Part shown: one piece after another, positions 8,317 to 16,707 of the stretch | Layout of the letters: the number at the start of each line of letters is the position of its first letter | Numbering within the stretch: position 1 is the first letter of the stretch | DNA from: Alphaproteobacteria bacterium | GTDB taxonomy: Bacteria; Pseudomonadota; Alphaproteobacteria; Rhodobacterales; Rhodobacteraceae | Direction: 5' to 3' | DNA: 64,000 bases | Assembly (NCBI GenBank): GCA_030427145.1 | Contig: JAUHWT010000001.1 | Location: forward strand, 186,001 to 250,000 | Position numbers and translations under genes: made by a program | Notes under the pieces: generated by a model | What the model was told of the DNA's origin: nothing | The model's database searches: none | What the model saw: the letters and a program-made list of their open reading frames with translations, nothing else

Positions 8317-10850
8317 GGCTTCCGGTCGCAGCCCGCCTCGCCCTCCGGGAACTGCGCGGTGGCCTGCGCGGGTTCGGGATATTCCTCACATGTCTGGCAC
8401 TCGGTGTGGCCGCCATCACCGCCGTCGGCACGGTGCGCAGTGCCATTGAAGCGGGGCTAACCGACCAGGCCGCCGTTATCCTGGGCGGTGATGCCGAAAT
8501 GGAGTTTGCCTACCGTTTCGCCGACGAGGCCGAGCGCACGTGGATGCGGGAAAACGCTACCGGCGTGTCGGAGATTGTCGACTTCCGGTCCATGGCAGCC
8601 TTCGATCCGGAAAATTCCGAAACCGAACGCACCCTCGTACAGGTCAAGGCCGTGGACGACGCCTACCCCCTGCTGGGCGAACTGACCCTTGAGGGTGGCG
8701 GTGACCTGCATGAGGCCCTGGAGACCACGGACAACCTGCCGGGCATCATAGCGGAGAGCATCCTGATCGACCGCCTTGGGCTGGAAATGGGCGACACGCT
8801 TCGGCTCGGGACAAAGCAATTCCGTCTGAACGGTCAGATCCTGCGCGAACCGGATGCCGCAACAGGCGGCGTCACGCTCGGGCCGCGTGTGATGGTCAAA
8901 CTGGCCGATCTTGAGGACAGCGGCCTGCTGGCCGACGGCTCCCTGTTCGAGTCGTCCTACCGTCTCACCTTCCCGGCTGACGCAAATCTCGACACCCTCA
9001 GCAGCGCAGCCCGTGCCGAGTTCGAGGAAACGGGAATGCAGTGGAGGGACCGCCGCAACGGAACCCCCGGCGTCAGCCGCTTTGTCGACCGGCTCGGCTC
9101 CTTCCTGATCCTGATCGGCCTCGCCGGGCTTGCGGTTGGCGGCGTTGGCGTGTCCTCTGCCGTGCGCGCCTATCTGGACCGGAAAACCGAGACCATCGCC
9201 ACGCTGAAAACCCTTGGGGCCACAGGTCGCACCGTTTTCGCGACATATTTCATTCAGATCGGCATCCTCTCGGCCATCGGAATCACCATCGGTCTTGTCG
9301 CCGGATCGGCCGTGCCGATTCTCTCCGCACCGCTTTTCCGCGATCTGCTCCCCTTCCCGACCGATTTTGGCGTCTTCCCCGGCGTTCTGGCGGAAGCCGC
9401 GATCTACGGCGCGCTGACCGCACTGATCTTCACCCTCTGGCCGCTTGCCCGATCCAGGGAGATTCGCGCCGCGGAACTGTTCCGGGACCAGAGTTTCGGT
9501 GTGCGCAGCTTCCCGCGACCGGTATTTATCCTGGCAACCGGCGCACTCGTCGCCGTTCTGGTCGCCATCGCGACTGCCTTTTCCGGGGCGGAGCGCCTGA
9601 CGCTGACATCCGCCGCCGGGATCATCGGGGCCCTACTCCTTCTGCTTGGCGCATCCCATCTGCTCCGGCTTCTGACCAAACGACTGGCGGCATCGCGGGC
9701 CTTCCACGGCAAACCACCTCTGCGCTGGGCCCTGGCTTCCGTTGGCCGGTCCTCCGCCGACACGTCCTCGGTCGTCCTGTCCCTTGGTCTTGGTCTGGCC
9801 GTCATGGCTGCCATTGGTCAAATTGACGCAAACCTGCGCAATGTCATTCAGACCGACCTGCCTGAACGGGCCCCGGCCTATTTCGTTGTCGACATCCAGA
9901 ACGACCAGCTTGACGGCTTTCTCGACACGGCGAACGCCTATACCGGCGTCGAGGATATCGACACCGCTCCGATGCTCCGCGGCGTGATCACGCGCATAAA
10001 TGACCGACCCGCACGCGAAGTGGCCGGCAACCACTGGACCCTGCGCGGGGACCGTGGCCTGACCTATGCCGCCCAGCCCGGGCCAAACATGACCATCACC
10101 GAAGGCGAATGGTGGCCGGAGGACTACGACGGCCCACCACTGATGAGCTTCGCGGAGGAAGAGGCAGAGGAACTGGGCGTCACCATTGGTGACACCATCA
10201 CGGTCAATGTGCTTGGCCGCGACATCACCGCGACCATCTCCAACCTGCGCGACGTGCAGTTCGACACGATGGGCATCAATTTCGTGATGCTGATCAATCC
10301 GGCCGCCGTTGCCGGCGCACCTCATACCCATATCGCAACGATCTACGCCGACCAGGAATCCGAGGCACCCCTGATCCGCGAACTTGCGGACCTCTACCCC
10401 AACATCACCGCTGTCCGGGTCCGTGACGCAATCGCACGTGTGGCCGAAGCCCTCGAGAGCATTGGTGCGGCGACCCGCTGGGGTGCATCGGCCACGCTCC
10501 TGACCGGCCTGATCGTTCTGATCGGCGCGGCGGCCGCCGGTGAACGCGCCCGCGTTTTTGAGGCGGCGGTCCTGAAAACACTCGGCGCGTCCCGCCGCCG
10601 CATCCTGACAAGTTTTGCCCTGCGATCGGCATTTGTGGGTCTTGCCGCCGGAACCGTGGCGATGGCGGCCGGTGCCATCGCGGGATGGTGGGTCATGACA
10701 TCCGTTATGGACGCGGAATTTACGTTTGAACCCGTATCAGCCCTCATCATCATCATTGGCGGCGCGCTGACCAGCCTTCTGGCCGGGCTTATGTTTGCCC
10801 TGCGCCCCCTTGCGGCACGGCCCGCAGGGGTCCTGAGATCACGGGATTAG
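8313..10850 (+). CDS. ybbP: FtsX-type ABC transporter permease, YbbP family
   Basis: 845 residues. An N-terminal helix (about 15-38) leads into a large extracytoplasmic region, then a triple-helix FtsX block (about 260-375), a central helix pair (about 400-450), a second periplasmic region and a final FtsX block (about 725-835). This is the duplicated MacB/LolCE-like layout of YbbP, whose usual length is about 800-850. Together with the ATPase it should act as a mechanotransmission-type exporter or as a partner of the periplasmic hydrolase TesA. The substrate is not known in any species that I can name with certainty. The coding sequence is intact. Confidence 0.9.
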   Translation: MRLPVAARLALRELRGGLRGFGIFLTCLALGVAAITAVGTVRSAIEAGLTDQAAVILGGDAEMEFAYRFADEAERTWMRENATGVSEIVDFRSMAAFDPENSETERTLVQVKAVDDAYPLLGELTLEGGGDLHEALETTDNLPGIIAESILIDRLGLEMGDTLRLGTKQFRLNGQILREPDAATGGVTLGPRVMVKLADLEDSGLLADGSLFESSYRLTFPADANLDTLSSAARAEFEETGMQWRDRRNGTPGVSRFVDRLGSFLILIGLAGLAVGGVGVSSAVRAYLDRKTETIATLKTLGATGRTVFATYFIQIGILSAIGITIGLVAGSAVPILSAPLFRDLLPFPTDFGVFPGVLAEAAIYGALTALIFTLWPLARSREIRAAELFRDQSFGVRSFPRPVFILATGALVAVLVAIATAFSGAERLTLTSAAGIIGALLLLLGASHLLRLLTKRLAASRAFHGKPPLRWALASVGRSSADTSSVVLSLGLGLAVMAAIGQIDANLRNVIQTDLPERAPAYFVVDIQNDQLDGFLDTANAYTGVEDIDTAPMLRGVITRINDRPAREVAGNHWTLRGDRGLTYAAQPGPNMTITEGEWWPEDYDGPPLMSFAEEEAEELGVTIGDTITVNVLGRDITATISNLRDVQFDTMGINFVMLINPAAVAGAPHTHIATIYADQESEAPLIRELADLYPNITAVRVRDAIARVAEALESIGAATRWGASATLLTGLIVLIGAAAAGERARVFEAAVLKTLGASRRRILTSFALRSAFVGLAAGTVAMAAGAIAGWWVMTSVMDAEFTFEPVSALIIIIGGALTSLLAGLMFALRPLAARPAGVLRSRD

Positions 10851-10984
10851 GTGGGAATCTGCCAGGTTCACGGGAATCTGTGCAACTCAACGTAATACAG
10901 CGTTGAAAATTTCGGAAACATCACCAATATCTAAATAAACTTGCGGCCTGCGCCGCGAGGCAACGGCAATTCTGGAGGATTCAC

Positions 10985-11764
10985 ATGGCCGAATTAGGGA
11001 CTATTCGTCGGACAGGAGCCGGCGTACGCACGGCGGAGATCGACGAAGGTCTGCGCTCACACATGAACAAGGTCTACAGCACAATGTCTGTAGGCATGTT
11101 GATCACAGCGCTGGCGGCATGGGCAATTTCCGGACTCGCGGTCACCACCGACCCGTCGGTTACCGGCATGCAGATCGGCACTGACAAATATCTGACCGGC
11201 CTGGGCGCGACGCTTTACGCCTCGCCCCTCAAATGGGTCGTGATGTTTGCACCGCTGGCGTTCGTTTTCGGCCTTAGCGCCGGGATCAATAAAATGTCCG
11301 CAGCCACGGCACAGACGGTGTTCTACGCCTTCGCGGCCGTGATGGGTATCTCGATCAGCTCGATCTTCCTGGTGTTCACCGGCGCGTCGATTGTCCAGAC
11401 CTTCCTTGTGACGGCAATCGCCTTCGCGTCGCTGAGCCTTTACGGCTACACCACCAAGAAAGATCTTAGCGGTCTCGGCACATTCCTGATCATGGGTGTG
11501 ATCGGCCTGATCGTTGCGTCGGTCATCAACATCTTCCTGGCATCGTCCGCACTGGCGTTTGCCGTGTCGGTGATCGGTGTTCTGATCTTCGCGGGTCTGA
11601 CCGCCTATGACACGCAGAACATCAAAAACACCTACCTGCAGATGGCCCATTCGGGCGACCAGGAGTGGCTGGGCAAGTCGGCAATCATGGGCGCGCTGAG
11701 CCTGTATCTCGACTTCATCAACATGTTCATGTTCCTGCTGCAGTTCCTGGGTAACCGCGAATAA
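10985..11764 (+). CDS. Bax inhibitor-1 (BI-1/YccA) family membrane protein
   Basis: 259 residues with seven hydrophobic helices (the first near 31-52, the last near 236-255) after a basic N-terminus. The BI-1 signature (AGLTAYDTQNIK, with the conserved Asp) and a C-terminal acidic helix (ALSLYLDFINMFMFLL) are present. Bacterial members such as YccA and BsYetJ are implicated in membrane-protease modulation or pH-dependent Ca2+ leak. Start supported by GGAGG at 10974-10978. The upstream 134-base gap has two copies of GGGAATCTG 19 bases apart (10853 and 10872) of unknown meaning. A strong terminator follows. Confidence 0.92.
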   Translation: MAELGTIRRTGAGVRTAEIDEGLRSHMNKVYSTMSVGMLITALAAWAISGLAVTTDPSVTGMQIGTDKYLTGLGATLYASPLKWVVMFAPLAFVFGLSAGINKMSAATAQTVFYAFAAVMGISISSIFLVFTGASIVQTFLVTAIAFASLSLYGYTTKKDLSGLGTFLIMGVIGLIVASVINIFLASSALAFAVSVIGVLIFAGLTAYDTQNIKNTYLQMAHSGDQEWLGKSAIMGALSLYLDFINMFMFLLQFLGNRE

Positions 11765-11803
11765 GCAGACAGGCGTCACCAACACCCGGTGACAGCGTTT
11801 CAG

Positions 11804-11838
11804 GCCCCACGTTCCGAGACCGGTACGTGGGGCTTTTT
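11804..11838 (+). terminator. Rho-independent terminator of the BI-1 gene
   Basis: A perfect 9-bp stem, GCCCCACGT (11804-11812) with ACGTGGGGC (11825-11833), 12-base loop, followed at once by TTTTT (11834-11838). It lies 40 bases after the stop codon and ends just before the convergent hydrolase/OsmC stop. Confidence 0.9.
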
Positions 11839-11846
11839 CGTTGGGC

Positions 11847-13070
11847 TTAACCGGCGTCCTCGCCAATTTTGGTCACGACCACCGAGGACGCCTCAAGCGT
11901 ACGGTGAACCGGACATTTGTTCGCAATATCAACCAGCCGGTCCTGGATCGCCGGATCGACATCGCCCTCAATAAATATCCTCCGTTCAAACCGGTCGATA
12001 CGGCCTTCGCGACCCTCGCCACAATCGGCGCAGTCCTTCGCATGAACTTTGGCGTGATCGACCGTGACCGTCACATTGCCCAGTTTCAGTTTCTTGTGCT
12101 CCGCATACATGCGCAGCGTCATCGACGTGCAGGTCCCCAGTGCAACGGACAGAAAGTCGTAGGGATTGGGCCCGGTATCCTGCCCACCCACGACGTCTTT
12201 CGGCTCATCCGCCAGGAAACCGTGAGTCCCGGTACGAACAAACTGCTGAAACTTCGAAGCCCCGGTCTCGGACACCTCAACGACAGAGGAATGCGGCACA
12301 TCGGCCAGGTCCAGATACCGTTGCGACCAGGACGCCAGCACACCGGCCGCGTATTCCGAATCCACCGCACGGCTGACGAGGTGATCGGCATCGTCGAGAG
12401 ACACAAAACTTTTGGGATGTTTCGCCGCCTCAAAAATGCGCCGCGCATTATCCACTCCCACCGTCTCATCGAGCGGCGCGTGCATGACCAGCAACGCGCG
12501 GTCGAGATTTCTGGCGCAGTCCAGCACCGAGGACCCCTCAACGTCCTCCAGAAACTGCCGCTTGATGTGGAACTTTCGGCCCGCCAATGTGACCTGCGCC
12601 ACGCCGTCCTCACGGATCCGCTCAAGATCGGCTGAGAAGTTCTCCACCACATGGGCCGCATCGGCCGGTGCACCAATGGTGGCAACCGCCCGCACCTCAT
12701 CGATTCTGCCCGCTGCCGCCAGGACAGCCGCGCCGCCGAGGGAATGACCAATCAGGAGCTGCGGCGCCTCCCGTGTCTCGCGCAGGTAATCGGCGGCAGC
12801 GACGATATCCTCAACGTTGGAGGAGAAGTTGGTATTGGCAAACTCGCCCTCACTGGACCCAAGCCCGGTGAAATCGAACCGCAGCACCGCGATCCCCTCC
12901 GCCGCAAGCGAGCGCGCGATGCGGGAGGCCGCCAGAATATCCTTCGAACACGTAAAACAATGCGCAAAAATTGCATAGGCCCGCGCGACACCCAGTGGCA
13001 TGTCGAGCCGCGCCGAGAGTTTTCCGCCATCGTGGCCCGGGAAATCCAGTCTTATTGATCCATCCGCCAT
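11847..13070 (-). CDS. Bifunctional alpha/beta hydrolase and OsmC-like protein
   Basis: 407 residues. Residues 1-255 form an alpha/beta hydrolase: GHSLGG with Ser110, Asp201 (HAPLDETV) and His230 (DDADH). Residues about 265-407 form an OsmC domain with both redox cysteines, Cys314 (LGTCTSMT) and Cys386 (NKCPVHR), which in OsmC/Ohr proteins reduce organic hydroperoxides. The fusion is a known architecture. It may release and detoxify lipid hydroperoxides, but this is inference. ATG 13070 is chosen because the hydrolase fold begins there; the frame stays open to 13142 without family similarity. Confidence 0.88.
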   Translation of the reverse strand: MADGSIRLDFPGHDGGKLSARLDMPLGVARAYAIFAHCFTCSKDILAASRIARSLAAEGIAVLRFDFTGLGSSEGEFANTNFSSNVEDIVAAADYLRETREAPQLLIGHSLGGAAVLAAAGRIDEVRAVATIGAPADAAHVVENFSADLERIREDGVAQVTLAGRKFHIKRQFLEDVEGSSVLDCARNLDRALLVMHAPLDETVGVDNARRIFEAAKHPKSFVSLDDADHLVSRAVDSEYAAGVLASWSQRYLDLADVPHSSVVEVSETGASKFQQFVRTGTHGFLADEPKDVVGGQDTGPNPYDFLSVALGTCTSMTLRMYAEHKKLKLGNVTVTVDHAKVHAKDCADCGEGREGRIDRFERRIFIEGDVDPAIQDRLVDIANKCPVHRTLEASSVVVTKIGEDAG

Positions 13071-13395
13071 ATCTGATCCGTCCTTTGAAATCTCGAGTTG
13101 ACTGTCCCTTCGCCACAGGGATGGAGATTGTTGCACAGGCATTGCGCATCAACGCCAAATTCCCCGGATCAGCGAAATTTGAAGTTTCGGTGATTTTGAG
13201 AATTTCCAATTCCGTGGTAGCATTATCTTGTGAATACGATTGGACTGCCTGACCACACCGAAATCAACGTACGCACTTCGTGCACCGGATTTCTTCTGAA
13301 AATCAACAGGCACCGCACCAGGCCACCGTGGCGGATCCAGGGCTCCGAAACAGAATTAATCAAATTTGAAGAGGATTGCGGGACGCTTTTTCGCA
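13071..13395. other. Intergenic region between hydrolase-OsmC gene and the 13.4-14.0 kb genes
   Basis: About 325 bases without a gene I can support. It must hold the promoter of the minus-strand hydrolase gene and of the plus-strand unknown genes. Visible structures are a GCAC-TTC-GTGC hairpin near 13272-13282 and an inverted repeat ATTGCG (13375-13380) / CGCAAT (13392-13397) that overlaps the start of the candidate 39-codon frame. No close match to a named regulator site was seen. Confidence 0.5.
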
Positions 13396-13515
13396 ATGGA
13401 CCATCTGTATGAGGTGACGATGGAGTATCGCGTACTGAACGAAGTTCCAACCATACGGCAGGCGGGGGTGCCGCGTTTCCCGAGTAACAACGTCATATGG
13501 GATTTTGCAACATGA
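13396..13515 (+). CDS. Candidate small protein (39 aa) overlapping the next gene
   Basis: ATG 13396 opens a 39-codon frame whose stop TGA overlaps the ATG of the following gene (ATGA at 13512-13515), the usual sign of translational coupling. A second ATG at 13420 (31 residues) is preceded closely by GAGGTG. The end of the peptide (VPRFPSNNVIWDFAT) is not low-complexity, but I recognise no family. It could be a real small protein, a leader, or the 5' part of a gene whose frame has been broken relative to the 171-residue protein. Confidence 0.3.
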   Translation: MDHLYEVTMEYRVLNEVPTIRQAGVPRFPSNNVIWDFAT

Positions 13516-14027
13516 ACCCCTCCACGCTCGCTATTGCCTCCGAATTTGTAAAAACCGGCATCGAAAAAGCCGGAATACCCCTCACTGAGAACCTTGAAGC
13601 CTATCTCTCGATTACCTTCGCCCGCTTCATGGATCTCGAAATCATGGTCGACCGGCTCAGCGTCCGCGTCATAGAGGCCATGGACGCCAACGCCCCCCGC
13701 GATACAATCCGCTATCTCGCTGACGAATGCATCATCGCGTGTTCGTTCTTTGAGGACCGTTTGCGTCGCAACGGCTCGATCCGCCACTATGTCGGTCTCG
13801 GCCAAATGAGCTACGACTCCGTCGGCATGACGGAACAGGCCTATGGCTTCACCCAGATGCGCGACGTGATGGCCTGTGCCGCGGATAGCGGCCGCCAGGC
13901 GGAGAGCGATGTCCTGATCGACCGCGCCAGGGCCGGAAGCACAACCGCCCGCGAACAGTTGGCCGACCAGAGCGTGGTCATCGGCCCATGGGGCAATACT
14001 TCAGGTAACGGCCTGCTCTGGAACTGA
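13512..14027 (+). CDS. Uncharacterised protein (171 aa)
   Basis: The protein is soluble, mostly helical by appearance and mildly acidic, with no signal peptide or membrane helix. It contains MDLEIMVDRLSVRVIEAMDA in the middle and ends in a Gly/Asn/Trp-rich tail (GPWGNTSGNGLLWN). I do not recognise it. ATG 13512 overlaps the stop of a possible small upstream frame; an in-frame ATG at 13497 would add five residues. It is convergent with the penicillin-binding protein gene (9-base gap). It may be a lineage-specific Rhodobacterales protein. Confidence 0.65.
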   Translation: MNPSTLAIASEFVKTGIEKAGIPLTENLEAYLSITFARFMDLEIMVDRLSVRVIEAMDANAPRDTIRYLADECIIACSFFEDRLRRNGSIRHYVGLGQMSYDSVGMTEQAYGFTQMRDVMACAADSGRQAESDVLIDRARAGSTTAREQLADQSVVIGPWGNTSGNGLLWN

Positions 14028-14036
14028 CCGCAAGGA

Positions 14037-16052
14037 TCAGTTTCGTCCGAACAGACCGTTCAGCACGTTTTTAAACACCGTCTCCACCGCTTCGGAGACG
14101 TTTTCCACAACACGCGCCGGAGCTTCCCCGGCTGCCGCGATGATCTGCGGCGTTTCCGGTACCGGCTCCTCCATCGGCAGAGGCGAAACAGGCATACCCT
14201 CGTGGATGCGCGTCATGGTCTCTCGCCAGATATCCGCCGGCAGGCCACCGCCCGTCACACCGGACAAAGGCTTGTTATTGTCGTATCCCATCCAGACCCC
14301 GGCCACGTAGTCACCGGTAAATCCGATAAACCACGCGTCACGCGCCGCCTGCGTCGTGCCGGTTTTGCCCGCGGCAGGGCGCCCCTCAAGACGCGCCCTC
14401 CCGCCGGTGCCGTTCTCGACCACCTGGTTCATCATCCAGACCATCTGCGCCGCCGCACGCTCATTCAGAACGCGAACCGACTGCGGACGCCCTGAACTCA
14501 TCAGTTCCGTGCCATCGGATTTCAGCCGAAGCTGCCGAATGCCGTACGGAATGGCGGTCACGCCACCGTTCAGAATCCCGGCATAGGCGCCCGTCATCTC
14601 AAGCAGAGTTGCCTCCGACACGCCCAGCGCAAGAGCCGGACCATCCGACATCGGCGAATTCACCCCCAGATCCTGAGCAAGCGCCCGGATCCGCTCGCGG
14701 CCCGTGCCCTCGGACACGCGCACGGCGGAGGTATTGATGGACTCGCGAAACGCCTCAACCAGCGTGATTTCACCCCGGTAGTTCCGTGTGTAGTTTTTAG
14801 GCGACCAGTCACCGGAGCCAGGCACACGCAGGGTCAATGGCTCGTCTAGCACCCGGTCCAGCGGGCTCGCCCCAGACTGCAGCGCCGCGGCATAGACGAA
14901 TGTCTTGAACAGCGACCCGGTCTGGCGTTTCGCCTGCGTGGCACGGTTGAACTGACCTTCTGTCCCGCCAAGGTCCCGCCCGCCGATCATGGCCCGCACG
15001 GCGCCGTCGCGGGACATCACCACCACGGCCGCCTGGGCCTTGGAGCCCGGCCTGACCTTGGTCTCAAACACATGCGTCAGGGCCGCTTCCGCCGCTTTCT
15101 GAATGCGAGGATCGAAAGTGGTGGTAACCGCGATATCCTCCGTGGTGCTCCGCGTCAGGAAATCCGGGCCGGAGGACATCACCCAGTCCGCAAAGCTGCC
15201 CCCAGCACGATCGGCCGCCGCTTTGGACAGGACCGCCGGCTGCGCAATCGCCACCGCCGCCTGTTGCTCGGTCAGATAGCCCTGATCGCGCATCAGCGTA
15301 ATGATCGTCTCGGCCCGCTCCTGCGCCAGCGCGAGATTGTTGGTGGGTGCAAACCGTGTCGGCGCGCGCAGGAGACCGGCCAGCATCGCGGCCTCGGCCG
15401 GGCTGACCTCAGCCGCAGACTTGCCGAAATAGCGCTGGGACGCCGCCTCAAACCCGGTTGCGCCCGCGCCCAGATAAGCCCGGTTCATGTAGATCGACAG
15501 GATCTCGTTCTTGGAGAACTTCAGTTCCAGCGCCAGGGCGGCCGGAACCTCCTTTATCTTGCGCTCAAGCGTCCGCTCATTGTCGAAAAACACCAGTTTC
15601 GCGACCTGCTGCGTCAGGGAGGAACCACCCTGCACCGTGCCGCCTGCCCGGTAATTGACAAGCGCCGCGCGGGCCAGCCCACGGACGTCCAGACCAAAAT
15701 GACTAAAAAAGCGGCGATCCTCGGTCGCCACGACCGCATGAACCAGATGCGGCGACACATCGGTGGCCGAGGTGACGTGATGTTGATCGCCCCGCCAGGC
15801 AAAAACCGTGTTGGACCGGTCCATCATGGTCACCGACCCACGGTTGCGTCCGTCCATGATGTTGTCGAAATCCGGAAGTTTGGAATGGTAATAGGCCACG
15901 CCTATGCCAATCGCCACCACCAGAACTATGGCGGCACGTATGCCCAACCACCAAAGAATGCGAAAAAGCCACGAAAACGCGCTTCGGGCAAACCGCTCGA
16001 CGCGGCCGACTTTCGCTTTCCGGCCTTTTTTCTTTTTTACCGCTCTGGCCAT
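14037..16052 (-). CDS. Class A penicillin-binding protein (PBP1A-type transglycosylase/transpeptidase)
   Basis: 671 residues. A very basic cytosolic N-terminus (KKKKGRKAK), one transmembrane helix (about 33-55), then a GT51 glycosyltransferase (catalytic Glu111 in ATEDRRFF, and GGSSLTQQ at 142-149) and a transpeptidase with SLFK (Ser380), SIN (438-440) and KTGTT near 557. It polymerises and crosslinks peptidoglycan in the periplasm. The C-terminus ends in a Pro/Val/Glu-rich tail. ATG 16052 places the basic tail right at the start; an open frame reaches back to 16094 with less typical sequence. Divergent from glnK. Confidence 0.92.
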   Translation of the reverse strand: MARAVKKKKGRKAKVGRVERFARSAFSWLFRILWWLGIRAAIVLVVAIGIGVAYYHSKLPDFDNIMDGRNRGSVTMMDRSNTVFAWRGDQHHVTSATDVSPHLVHAVVATEDRRFFSHFGLDVRGLARAALVNYRAGGTVQGGSSLTQQVAKLVFFDNERTLERKIKEVPAALALELKFSKNEILSIYMNRAYLGAGATGFEAASQRYFGKSAAEVSPAEAAMLAGLLRAPTRFAPTNNLALAQERAETIITLMRDQGYLTEQQAAVAIAQPAVLSKAAADRAGGSFADWVMSSGPDFLTRSTTEDIAVTTTFDPRIQKAAEAALTHVFETKVRPGSKAQAAVVVMSRDGAVRAMIGGRDLGGTEGQFNRATQAKRQTGSLFKTFVYAAALQSGASPLDRVLDEPLTLRVPGSGDWSPKNYTRNYRGEITLVEAFRESINTSAVRVSEGTGRERIRALAQDLGVNSPMSDGPALALGVSEATLLEMTGAYAGILNGGVTAIPYGIRQLRLKSDGTELMSSGRPQSVRVLNERAAAQMVWMMNQVVENGTGGRARLEGRPAAGKTGTTQAARDAWFIGFTGDYVAGVWMGYDNNKPLSGVTGGGLPADIWRETMTRIHEGMPVSPLPMEEPVPETPQIIAAAGEAPARVVENVSEAVETVFKNVLNGLFGRN

Positions 16053-16266
16053 CGTTTTCGGCCACCTGCCATTGTTTCTTTTCTGCCCTGACAATACCGG
16101 TTCATGCCTGCGTATGCCAGCCCCAGGGATTTTTGCCCATTAATTGAACATTGTCTAATTTTTAGGCATTTGAATTAACGGCTTCGTGAGGATTTTCGGC
16201 CCGCCAAAACGCCCAAAAATTTATTTTCCATTTTTATTCATAGACTTACCTTCAATCTCGCAGTTC

Positions 16267-16283
16267 TTGGCACAAAAATTGCA
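16267..16283 (+). promoter_or_regulatory. Sigma-54 (RpoN) type -24/-12 promoter of glnK-amtB
   Basis: TTGGCAC (16267-16273), five A residues, then TTGCA (16279-16283). The GG and GC doublets are 12 bases apart, matching the sigma-54 consensus YTGGCACG-N4-TTGCW except for A in place of the G after CAC. The predicted start of transcription, near 16294, leaves a leader of about 40 bases before the glnK ATG. I did not find a convincing NtrC-type enhancer dyad upstream; the region 16140-16260 is AT-rich. Confidence 0.75.
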
Positions 16284-16334
16284 TGTAAAGGATCAACGCC
16301 AGACGCGTTAATAAAAACACTTGTGAGGATCTTC

Positions 16335-16673
16335 ATGAAGTTAATTGTAGCCGTCATTAAACCGTTCAAGCTGGAGGAGGTCCGCGATGCCCTGACCTCC
16401 ATCGGCGTTCAGGGTTTGATGGTGTCGGAAGTCAAAGGTTACGGCCGCCAGTCCGGTCACACCGAGATCTATCGCGGCGCGGAATACGTCGTCAATTTTG
16501 TTCCCAAGATCAAACTTGAGATGGTCGTACCGGATTCCGTCGCCCCCCAGGCAATGGAAGTCCTCTCGACCACCGCAAGAACCGGGAAAATCGGCGACGG
16601 CAAACTCTTCGTCGTTAATGTCGAGGAAGCAATGCGGGTCCGCACCGGCGAGACCGGGGAAGAGGCTCTCTGA
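16335..16673 (+). CDS. glnK: PII nitrogen regulatory protein GlnK
   Basis: 112 residues, the standard PII length. The T-loop includes the uridylylation site Tyr51 (EIYRGAEYVVNFVPK); the B-loop (TTARTGKIGDGKLFV) and C-loop (VRTGETGEEAL) are typical for binding ATP/ADP and 2-oxoglutarate. It senses nitrogen and carbon status and blocks the ammonium channel AmtB when nitrogen is plentiful. GAGG at 16325-16328 supports ATG 16335 over the in-frame GTG at 16323. It is 34 bases upstream of amtB and behind a sigma-54 type promoter. Confidence 0.95.
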   Translation: MKLIVAVIKPFKLEEVRDALTSIGVQGLMVSEVKGYGRQSGHTEIYRGAEYVVNFVPKIKLEMVVPDSVAPQAMEVLSTTARTGKIGDGKLFVVNVEEAMRVRTGETGEEAL

Positions 16674-16707
16674 GCCGCGCAAGGAAATACAAAAGGTACA
16701 AAGCAAC

